Assembly (NCBI GenBank): GCA_026770615.1
Contig: MU631840.1
Coordinates: 66,540-79,272 of the forward strand
Source: Pavlovales sp. CCMP2436
Taxonomy: Eukaryota > Haptophyta > Pavlovophyceae > Pavlovales
Direction of reading: 5' to 3'
Length of the DNA stretch: 12,733 nucleotides
The stretch's first letter is position 1; the number at the start of each line of letters is the position of its first letter. This document shows, piece after piece, positions 6,244-12,733 of this stretch. Made by a program: the position numbers and the translations under genes. A model generated the notes under the pieces. The model ran no database searches and was not told where the DNA came from. It was given only the letters and a program-made list of their open reading frames with translations.

Positions 6244-7140
6244 TCAGCCGCGCTGCGACGGCGCGCGACAGCGCGCGCGCGACTCGGCACGTCCGGGCGA
6301 GCGGGTGTGCATATAGTTCGCCACTCATGTTCGAAATATAGGATCGCCCATAATACACAACAAGCCACGTGCTGTGCTGCACCTGCACTTGCAGGGAGTA
6401 GACCTGTAGTACGGTTCAAACTTCTTGAGGTGTGCCCATGCCGAAAGGTGGGGATGGCGAGCAGGCTCAAGGCGTGCTCAACGTGGAACCGAAAAAGTGA
6501 CGCGACTCACTTTAACTCAGTCTGTATGTAACTCAATTTCAGCCTTCATACTGTATGTAACTATGTTTTATCAGTTTATTAACCGATTTTCAACGTGAGC
6601 ACCGGACTCGAGCTCCGGACTCTTGCTGGCGCGATCAGCTGCGAGGAGCTCTGGTCCTGAAGGGGCAGTTTCTCGTCGATTATGGCGAGCTCAGCCCGGT
6701 ATGGAAAAGCGATTTAGAGCTAGTTCTCGTTCTCGCTTGGCGCAAGGGAGTACTTGCTTGGCGCACAGTCACGACAAGCTCTCATATTGCTGCGACATAT
6801 TCCACGAAACGTGGAACGAAAAAGTGAGCGGCGATTTCGTTAAAAAAACGTCAACTTTCACCTTTACAACTCAACGTCGCCCGTATTGCAGAATCACAGA
6901 TAATAAGTTGTATTTTCAATACGAATTCAGAAGCCACTTTAGTATAATAGTGGGAAAAGAAGTAGCTGATTGCCCCGGCTCTTCAACGCGTTTACGTTAT
7001 ATTAATGAAGGGGGGTTCGGGCTGGCGGTACGTTTCAAGTTCAAGTCAGGCTGATCTTAGCGCTCCGACGCAGGCTCCTACGCGCTACGCCGAAGTGGGG
7101 AGCTGGTAAAAGTAATTTTGACTAAGGCACGCAGCAGGCA
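6244..7140. other. AT-rich intergenic region with small repeats
   Basis: It holds a doubled ctgtatgtaact (about 6521 and 6551). A matched motif acgtggaac(c)gaaaaagtga occurs at 6481-6500 and 6809-6827; the second copy forms the right half of a ttccac/gtggaa inverted repeat (6800-6816). A 143-residue plus-strand frame lies at 6623-7054 and is listed separately. Nothing else is supportable. Confidence 0.4.
6623..7054 (+). CDS. Hypothetical ORF, weak
   Basis: A single open frame of 143 residues. The last 70 residues read plausibly as protein (KLYFQYEFRSHFSIIVGKEV, ending AVRFKFKSG). The DNA here is more AT-rich than the exons of the recognised genes, so an open frame this long is mildly notable. 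There is no recognised domain, no splice support and no neighbour to suggest function. The N-terminal third looks like non-coding GC-rich sequence. It may well be spurious. Confidence 0.15.
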   Translation: MLARSAARSSGPEGAVSRRLWRAQPGMEKRFRASSRSRLAQGSTCLAHSHDKLSYCCDIFHETWNEKVSGDFVKKTSTFTFTTQRRPYCRITDNKLYFQYEFRSHFSIIVGKEVADCPGSSTRLRYINEGGFGLAVRFKFKSG

Positions 7141-7167
7141 ATGGACGACGCAGCGCTCAGACCGGCA

Positions 7168-7282
7168 CAACATTCAGAACAGTCAGACGCCAGCTTGAAT
7201 CCCTATCATAAATATAATTTATATAAAACACACCAACATTCAGAACAGTCAGACGCCAGCTTAAATCAATATCATAAATATA
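7168..7282. repeat. Direct duplication, 66-bp period
   Basis: Positions 7168-7216 (caacattcagaacagtcag through tcataaatataa) recur at 7234-7282 with only a few substitutions. The duplication is followed at once by a (CGCA)n/(CA)n microsatellite at about 7285-7318. Confidence 0.9.
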
Positions 7283-7284
7283 AA

Positions 7285-7318
7285 GCACGCACGCACGCAC
7301 GCACACATACACACACGC
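7285..7318. repeat. CGCA/CA microsatellite
   Basis: gcacgcacgcacgcacgcac followed by acatacacacacgcg; simple sequence with no coding meaning, although open frames run through it. Confidence 0.9.
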
Positions 7319-7915
7319 GTAGCATCTCTCGAGTCCTCTCATTGTCGTCGGTTCATACTGACGTCACTTTCGCAAATGAATCCGCCGTTCCAGCAGGTCT
7401 TCAGCTGCGCCTGAGCTGCATGACCACCACTGAAAAAATTGCATCGTTGAGTTGTCGGACACGCCGATGTCCTTGCCACATTGTCGCCGCCGCCGTCGCC
7501 TTTCATGTGCCGCTGCCGTCGTCGTCCCAACCACGCACATTCGACTTCCACCACAGCTTGTCGTAGCCTTATCTCGAGCTGCTGCGGCTGCCGCTGCCGT
7601 CGTCCCCATCACCACCACGCCTACACCCTCACTCTCACTTCCTCTCTCTCCCCTACCCACACCGAATTAGTTCGTCATTTTTATTTCCTATATTTTTATT
7701 TCCTGCCTACTATCCTTGGGTCAGACTGTCAAATGTTGCTCTAAAGTGTGTGCTCCTTTCATCGATGGTGATTACGCATATCTTCCTTACTCCGTTGCTT
7801 GCGCGACTCCGTGATAAGCTTGGTAAGGATTTTATAGGAGCTCCAGGCCGGGCTGTCCATCCATTACCGTTTGCGTTGAATGGCGAGAGGCCATCCAGTG
7901 GTTCAGCGCGGTAGA
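7319..7915. other. Intergenic, triplet-rich low complexity
   Basis: Between about 7470 and 7660 the plus strand is rich in imperfect gcc/cgt triplets and CT-rich sequence. This yields low-complexity open frames on both strands (poly-Ala, poly-Arg, Pro/Thr) that I do not call as genes. The remainder shows no clear feature. Confidence 0.4.
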
Positions 7916-8088
7916 TACAGGGTGTCGCAGGCAATACGAAACCGTAACGTTGAGAAATCGAGCCTCATTTTGTGTGCCTTTCAATAGTAAATTAAGCAAA
8001 ATTTAAGCATTGTTTGTATGTCGTAATTTGCAGAGGAACTGAGCCTCAGTCTCAAAAGCGCCGTTCTTATTGCCCGCGACACCCTGTA
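7916..8088. mobile_element. MITE with mariner-like terminal inverted repeats
   Basis: Terminal inverted repeats at 7916-7936 and 8068-8088 match at 20 of 21 positions. Both begin TACAGGGTGTCGC, with TA at each outer edge as expected of the TA target duplication of Tc1/mariner-type elements. Total length is 173 bp and there is no transposase, so it would be a non-autonomous element moved in trans. The interior is AT-rich with a repeated gagcctca. The family assignment rests only on end sequence and TA flanks. Confidence 0.75.
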
Positions 8089-8479
8089 GCGATGAATTTA
8101 TTATTGACTTGCTCACCGGGCCAGCCCCCTGTTCGTTTGAGAGTCTTTTGAGAAAGGATATTATATGAAAATGAATAATTTCTGATGTGAAATTCTGAAG
8201 AGACGTCTAGACGCAGAATTGAGCAGGGAACAACTTCCGTATCACGGTCTGACACCTTATTTTAACAGGAAGCACAAGAAATGGCCTCCAAAGTGAGGGT
8301 GGTATTTTCAGCATCCGGGTCAAAATACCACCCTCACTTCGGAGGCCATTTACTCGTCACTATCGTCGAAATCAGGTATCAACCCGCTTTACCGAAGTTG
8401 TTCCTCGTCCTATTTTGCGTCTAGACATATCTTCGCAATTACTACTCAGAGGCTAAACATGATCGCGGTCTATTAGTTC
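8089..8479. other. Intergenic, contains a long hairpin
   Basis: Apart from the hairpin at 8279-8351 no feature is supportable. Confidence 0.4.
8279..8351. repeat. 30-bp inverted repeat with 13-nt loop
   Basis: Arms 8279-8308 and 8322-8351 are reverse complements at 29 of 30 positions (mismatch 8290/8340) around a 13-nt spacer. If transcribed it would form a compact stem-loop in the size range of small-RNA hairpin precursors; it could also be the relic of a short fold-back element. Confidence 0.9.
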
Positions 8480-8845
8480 ATGCACATGCTTAGAACCAAC
8501 CCAGGCCGCGCGCAGACTCCCATTTTTAAATTCAGCGCGCCAGCCATCGCGGCCCTCCGTCTGGTCTTGAAACGCTCGGAGTCAGGACCTGACTGTATGG
8601 CCAGCCGCCCAGACGGCGCAGATAACGCAACCATAATAGTAACTAACAGTAGTGGCAAATGGGGATGGTTCACGCCCGGGCAGGTAAGTTGCATTTTTTT
8701 AATATATAAAAAAGGTATGGGATCACTTAGTTACGCAGCTCATAAAATTTCATCGGACGCTCTGACTCACAATGAGACCCTGAAAGCCTTTTCGCAGGCG
8801 GTCATTTTCCGCCAGATGTTCCAAGAGCCAAACCAAGTCTACTAG
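8480..8845 (+). CDS. Hypothetical ORF, weak
   Basis: A 121-residue open frame with some protein-like stretches (NATIIVTNSSGKWGWFTPG, LKAFSQAVIFRQMFQEPNQ). A good donor-like site CAG/GTAAGT lies at 8682/8683, so if it is an exon it may end there. The opposite strand is also open for 73 codons. No family recognised. Confidence 0.15.
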   Translation: MHMLRTNPGRAQTPIFKFSAPAIAALRLVLKRSESGPDCMASRPDGADNATIIVTNSSGKWGWFTPGQVSCIFLIYKKGMGSLSYAAHKISSDALTHNETLKAFSQAVIFRQMFQEPNQVY

Positions 8846-9548
8846 GGACAGGGTCTAGAGCGTCCCGATGTGAGTGTCGTCGAGATTTTGAGATTTTCAG
8901 CGACGCATCCTTACGCTGATCCGGTCGAAGCGGGCCTCGCCCGAGGCTGACAGAAGCGGCGCGGGCCACCCACGTGTATAGCTGATAACGCCGTCGTCCT
9001 TGAGCGGCTCGCACAGTATGGCCGGCTTGCACCGCCAGATGACAAGCTGACACGCGACTCGGCGGCCACCAGCTCGTGGTCCATCGTCTGCGCTGTATTC
9101 TCCACCTCTAGAGCGACGACGAGGCCGAGAGCTCGTCCTGAAGCGACGACGAGTTGAAGGACGAGGACGATGATGAGACGGACGTTCAAGAAGCGCGCCA
9201 ACCGACCCACTCTCTCGTTGCCAGCAGCGGTCCTCACCGCTAGCCCGTGTTTTTTACGATAACAGGGCCATTGCCCAGGGCTTGCCAAGGTCAGTGGCCA
9301 AGTTTACATTATAAATTAGTAATACTTTATTTATTATTATGTTGTATAATTAGTGCGCACACATCATACAAATATGAAGCTCCGGTGACTCGTTTGTTCG
9401 GGTCGAGCAAGTATACGATAGATGGTGAAGGAAATCCAATTCGTGGCGCGTCCGACGGACGAAGTTGCGTCATTACTCGTGTGGCTCAACCAAGGAGAGA
9501 CGCCGGGGAAGCGGGGTGGCATCTAAACATTATTTAACATTCTATCCT
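8846..9548. other. Intergenic or degenerate region
   Basis: Overlapping frames are open on both strands but none is convincing. Near 9140-9240 the plus strand encodes an acidic run (DDELKDEDDDETD), interrupted just upstream by a TGA, possibly the remnant of an exon. A 96-residue plus frame (9247-9537) includes a hydrophobic LVILYLLLCC and a protein-like TIDGEGNPIRGASDG stretch, but has no support beyond being open. Confidence 0.35.
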
Positions 9549-9572
9549 GGGGTCGAAATCCGAATTAGTGGC
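9549..9572. repeat. 24-bp inverted-repeat end (partner 9936-9959)
   Basis: ggggtcgaaatccgaatt followed by agtggc is the exact reverse complement of 9936-9959. It also forms the start of the dispersed repeat, of which 3553 is a degenerate copy. The pair may bound a 411-bp element (9549-9959). Confidence 0.85.
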
Positions 9573-9729
9573 CAGTCCGGGGGAAAATCGCGAAAAAATC
9601 CGGTGAAAATCCTCCGGAGCAACTCACGAACCAGAGGTGGTGCACAAAAGTTAGTTGCAGATTCGTGAATGGGGCGCCGCCCCATTCACGAATCTGCAAC
9701 TAACTTTTGTGCACCACTTCGGGAACCAT
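9550..9729 (+). repeat. Dispersed repeat with perfect hairpin, copy 2
   Basis: Full-length match to 3553-3739, from gggtcgaaat to gggaaccat. Here the second half is the perfect 81-nt palindrome at 9637-9717. No coding capacity. Confidence 0.75.
9637..9717. repeat. Perfect 40-bp palindrome with one-base centre
   Basis: Arms 9637-9676 and 9678-9717 are exact reverse complements, verified base by base, around a single C at 9677. The centre is ggggcg-c-cgcccc and the outer ends are gtggtgcac and gtgcaccac. Such a structure can extrude as a cruciform; as RNA it would be a 40-bp stem. Confidence 0.95.
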
Positions 9730-10061
9730 GACTTTCTTTTCTCTTCCGAACGCTGAAAATTGGAAATGTTAGTTACCTTTAGCATGTTGTCGACCCCAGA
9801 GGCACACGAGGTGGGCTCCCACCGTCGAGGAGGGATCTATTCGACAACAGCTATCGACACTTGGCGCGCAGGGGCGAACGATCTCTACTTCTTCGACCCG
9901 GCCACAGCTTTTCTCCCTCTCCAGTGCGGAATCGCGCCACTAATTCGGATTTCGACCCCCTGGCGAGACCAATGACAGCCCTCCGGCTATCCTACGCAAG
10001 ACCAGTGGCGACCCTCCTCCAGGTTGCAGAAGATAGGGCTTTCGAGCGTTCGGACGAGAGC
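9730..10061. other. Intergenic, contains the partner inverted repeat
   Basis: It contains 9936-9959, the reverse complement of 9549-9572. The short frames here carry no recognisable protein. Confidence 0.4.
9936..9959. repeat. 24-bp inverted-repeat end (partner 9549-9572)
   Basis: Exact reverse complement of 9549-9572, 363 bp away. The motif thus occurs three times in the window, counting the degenerate copy at 3553. Confidence 0.85.
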
Positions 10062-10171
10062 GTGTGTAAATATCTATAAAAACGTCCGGCCCCGTAAAGG
10101 TCTCCCAGTCTCCCAGTGGTGCACAGCAACAACACACTGTTAGTCTAGGACCGTTCCCGAGCACACAGATA
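10062..10171. repeat. Terminal-repeat-like segment, copy 2
   Basis: Matches 396-503 on the same strand at both ends (gtgtgtaaatatctataaa at the start, gagcacacagata at the end) with conserved spacing. It contains a TATA-like tatctataaaaa. No element protein lies beside this copy, so it could be a solo terminal repeat. Confidence 0.45.
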
Positions 10172-10204
10172 GCGTCATCATCTCCTCGTCGTCATCTGAG
10201 CTTA

Positions 10205-10233
10205 TCCCCCCTCCCCTACCCTCTCCCCCCCTA
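10205..10233. promoter_or_regulatory. G-rich tract just downstream of LAMTOR2
   Basis: In the LAMTOR2 sense (minus) this is four G runs within 30 nt, starting 6 nt after the stop codon. It could form a G-quadruplex or slow transcription near the 3' end; no canonical poly(A) signal is seen. The function is inference. Confidence 0.35.
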
Positions 10234-10238
10234 GAGCG

Positions 10239-10728
10239 CTACCCGCGCGTTATTTGCGAGAGCGGCTGCTGCAGGTGCAGCGCCACCGCCTGCGCCTTCG
10301 CTTTGACCATCCCAATAGGCGCGTCCGGGGCCGCGTGGCAGACGACAAGGTGGTCAGTAGTGGGGCTCACGACGAGCCGGCCCAGCTCGAGGTCGATGAT
10401 GAGGCACCGGAGCGTGCCCGCGTCCGCGAACGTGTCAGCCGGGGTACTGTGCGAGTGCCAGACGTTGCACGCGATTGCGCCAATCTTGATGGCCTCCTGC
10501 TGCGAGTGCACGCCACTGTAGCCCATCAGGTTGCCGTTGTGGGTGACCAGCCTGTGGCGCAACCGTTGTGGGCAGCGCAGCGCGCGGGGGTGAGAAGGGG
10601 CCGAGCGTGTACCGTTTCGCGCGATGCGCCACGGCGCGCGCAGCGGCGCACATGGTCGTCTGGATGCCGTCCACATTCGCCGCGCCGAGCACCTCCGGGA
10701 GGACCTTTGGGCGGAGCAGGGTTGCCAT
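10239..10728 (-). CDS. LAMTOR2: Ragulator subunit LAMTOR2 (p14, roadblock/LC7 domain), two exons
   Basis: Exon 1 is 10728-10652 and exon 2 is 10551-10239 (TAG at 10241-10239). A 100-nt GT-AG intron splits the ATG codon of Met26. The joined protein has 129 residues, close to the roughly 125 of animal LAMTOR2. Family hallmarks in order: LRPKVLPEVLGAANVDGIQ at the start, NGNLMGYSG (after the splice), IACNVW, LRCLIIDLELGRLVV, and the C-terminal helix GMVKAKAQAVALHLQQPLSQ. LAMTOR2 pairs with LAMTOR3 inside the pentameric Ragulator, which anchors Rag GTPases to late endosomes and lysosomes for TORC1 activation and is tied to MAPK scaffolding. The start is the first Met before LRPK. A longer unspliced frame to 11015 only reads through the intron and upstream DNA. 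Divergent from CFAP251. Confidence 0.93.
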
Positions 10729-11188
10729 ACCCCACGTTCGCCCACAACCAAGGGAGCTGCCTCTGAGCGTGAGCGTGCTTCGTTCACCAACTTCAGCTCG
10801 AGCTCGAGCTTAAGCCGAGCACCCGGCCGACGGCAGGTTTTAAAACTACTCGCGTTGCGAAGCAGTGGGGCGCGTTGCGGACTTGCAGTGCAGCCAGCTG
10901 TCTGTGTCTCGCGCGCCTGCCTTACACGCCGCAGCAGCACCAACGCCCGCGGCCTGCTCGCGCGCACAGCAACGAGCAGAACACGCAACGCAAATTTTGT
11001 GCAGCCGTGCTGCACCTGCTAAGAGGGTGCTTGAGCGTGTACAGGACAGTGCTTCTGTACCCTCCTCCTATAATATGGGATGAGGCTCTGGACCCGCGCA
11101 AGGCCCCCTCCTTGGGTCCAATTCTGGGTCGTCCTACATGGGTTTGAAAAAATCAGCTAAAAATTCGTTACAGGCACCCGCGCGCACG
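10729..11188. promoter_or_regulatory. Shared upstream region of LAMTOR2 and CFAP251
   Basis: About 460 bp between two divergent starts, so promoters for both genes must lie here or overlap. Visible elements are a tandem gctcgagctcgagc palindrome (about 10797-10810), a ttttaaaa palindrome near 10838, and a TATA-like tataatat at 11069-11076, 113 bp before the CFAP251 ATG. No direct evidence of use. Confidence 0.5.
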
Positions 11189-12680
11189 ATGGCCGATTTT
11201 GAGAGCTCACAGATGCAGCCCGAGGTGGAGGCCCTGGTAAGCTCGCTCGCCCGGCCGCCGGCTCCCGCGTCCACCCACGCCGAGCCAGCTAATCGTCCCT
11301 CGCGCCACCCCGCACAGGCGCTGCGCTGGGTCTTCGGATTCAACAAGGATGTGGCGGGCGGGGTGCACAGCCTCATCGACGAGTATCGCACGGTGCGCGC
11401 GCGCCCCTCGCCCGCCCCCGCTATTCGGGCCCACGCCGCGCGGCTTGGCGACGTGTCATTACGCGCTCCGCGCTGACCCGCTGCCCAGCCGTCTGTCGCC
11501 CGATCGCTCGCGCGCAGGCCATCTTCTACATCGCGAGTAACAACGGTGTGATCTACGACACGGTCAACAAGACGCAGAAGCTGCTGCAGGGGCACGCCAA
11601 CTTGATCAGCGCGTGCTGCGTTTCGGAGGACAAGCGCTGGATCGTGACGGCCGACGTGGGGCCCGACCCCATGCTCGTTGTCTGGGATTCCTACTCAGCG
11701 CTTGCGGCCAAAACGATCGCACGGCCACACCTGGCGGGCGTGCAGGCAATGGACATCTCGGCCGACGGCAAGCAGATCGTCACACTCTCGCGCGAGGCGG
11801 GCGGCGGCGAGCCGCAGGTCATCTCGGTCTGGCACTGGCTGGCTGAGGGCGACGGCGCGGCCATGTCGGCGGAGGTGGCTTTTTAAAAAATAATAGTTCT
11901 TTTAACGTCCCCCGACTTGCAGCCCGAAGGCGTACGGGCATGACATGGGAGGGTCAGCGCATCGGTCGTCTCATGTGCTATCTTACTCTCTGCGTTGTCT
12001 CTCCGCCACGATCCTTGCTCGTCGTCGCATCGCGCCGCCGCGCTCCTGCGCATAATTACAACAAAACATACACGCAAAAAACTAGGTGGCCGTGGGCGAT
12101 TTCCAAAAGACAGTTCGCTTCGCGCCTGACGATGCGAGCGAGCTCATCTCCAACGGCGACAAGCGCGTCGTCTTCTGGAGCGTCGACGAGGAGGGGCTGC
12201 AGTTCTACTCGCCGCCTGTGGCGCAGCGCGACTTCAAGCAGCCTGTGGGCGACTTCACGGTCTCGCTCGCCCTACCTGGCACTGGACGCGCCATATCGGC
12301 GACCACCGACGGTACTACCAATATCAACACCAATACCAACCATGGGGGTATATACAGGGTTGGGTTTACGCAGTGAGCAAATATTTCATGCTTATCCGAC
12401 CAATCGATTTTCAAAATGGATATTCTATTTTAAAATATGATCCCAGACACTAATAAATACCGATACCCAATCAGAGTTGCCCCCCCTCCTCCCCCCCAAT
12501 ATGAATATTATCAAAGATTATTAAGGGTGAATATACAATTATAATTATAATCGATCATGATTATAGAGAATGACAAACATGTGACAATAATAATAATAAT
12601 GATATATCGTAGGCGACGTGGTTGTCTGGGACAGAGTGGTTCTGCCAGAGGTGAACTCGAGCGACCGGCGCGCGGTCAAG
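11189..12680 (+). CDS. CFAP251: Cilia- and flagella-associated protein 251 (WDR66), 5' part, five exons, runs off the right edge
   Basis: Exons 11189-11236, 11318-11392, 11518-11874, 12086-12311 and 12613-12680 join in frame to 258 residues through GT-AG introns; the last exon ends at a GTATGT donor, so the gene continues. After a short N-terminus (MADFESSQM), ALRWVFGFN begins the family-specific region, followed by IASNNGVIYD. A WD40 unit has GH at residues 66-67 and WD at 97-98 (MLVVWDS). Later blades show VISVWHW, DKRVVFWSVD and DGDVVVWDR. Known CFAP251 is an axonemal WD40 protein of the calmodulin- and spoke-associated complex at the base of radial spoke 3, acting with CFAP61 and CFAP91 in motility. 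The ATG at 11189 (cacgATGG) was preferred over an in-frame ATG at 11138, whose extra residues look non-coding. The long acidic N-terminus of the human protein is absent. Confidence 0.9.
12312..12612 (+). other. Intron 4 of CFAP251
   Basis: A 301-nt intron with GT at 12312 and AG at 12611-12612, interrupting a Gly codon (GAC G/GC GAC). It contains a C-rich run (12480-12497) and, close to the 3' splice site, a short (AAT)n run. The upstream part contains a short low-complexity accaatatcaacaccaatacc. Confidence 0.8.
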
Positions 12681-12733
12681 GTATGTATAGTATCGAGTAT
12701 GCATGAACATTAAATTGGTCACTTCCTACGTCG

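Noticed and set aside
7364..7670. Open frames with poly-Ala, poly-Arg or Pro/Thr on both strands
   Set aside because: They arise from imperfect gcc/cgt triplet runs; no frame is preferred.
8911..9288. A 125-codon minus-strand open frame
   Set aside because: Low-complexity composition, overlapping open frames on both strands, and no recognisable motif.
9935..10010. A tRNA-like 76-nt segment on the minus strand with a 7-bp closing stem (CGCCACT/AGTGGCG) and a B-box-like GGGTCGAAATC
   Set aside because: The T arm does not form a proper 5-bp stem with a TTC loop and no clean anticodon arm was found. The length and stem match may be chance or part of the dispersed repeat. A tRNAscan or covariance-model run would decide.
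10239..11015. A single 258-codon open frame on the minus strand
   Set aside because: Only its C-terminal part matches LAMTOR2. The matching N-terminus is in another frame (10728-10652) and joins through a 100-nt GT-AG intron, so the rest is intron and upstream read-through.

Overview
This looks like nuclear DNA from a flagellated, non-plant eukaryote, probably a GC-rich protist. The recognisable genes are split by short canonical GT-AG introns. One encodes the ciliary WD40 protein CFAP251 (WDR66) and another the Ragulator subunit LAMTOR2, a pairing expected of a cell with motile flagella and TORC1-type lysosomal signalling. No tRNA, rRNA, CRISPR or bacterial operon structure was seen. The lineage cannot be fixed from the window alone.

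Layout: positions 1-3244 are a scrambled block of a repetitive, probably transposable, coding element. Two copies of a conserved domain ending in an AMWAAQ motif lie on the minus strand (1-407 and 2748-3083). The second is followed by a Pro/Thr-rich tail with internal protein repeats. That tail has been duplicated directly (934-1138 and 1948-2148) and inverted (1141-1714 against 2052-2625), and it carries several frameshifts. Positions 3245-4058 are intergenic and hold one copy of a roughly 185-bp dispersed repeat. Positions 4059-5572 (minus) hold a five-exon gene for a 354-residue, cysteine-rich, single-pass membrane protein that I do not recognise.

Positions 5573-10200 are mostly non-coding or degenerate. 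They include a possibly frameshifted coding remnant (5705-6101), short tandem repeats, a MITE with mariner-like ends (7916-8088), two strong hairpins (8279-8351 and 9637-9717), a second copy of the dispersed repeat (9550-9729), and a terminal-repeat-like segment (10062-10171) that matches one near position 396.

Positions 10239-10728 (minus) carry a complete two-exon LAMTOR2. Transcribed away from it, across about 460 bp of shared upstream sequence, positions 11189-12680 (plus) carry the first five exons of CFAP251, which runs off the right edge. LAMTOR2 (late endosome/lysosome surface) and CFAP251 (axoneme, base of radial spoke 3) have no known shared pathway, so their pairing is positional only. 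The most novel material is the repeat-element protein family with its rearranged architecture, the near-perfect hairpins, and the orphan cysteine-rich membrane protein.
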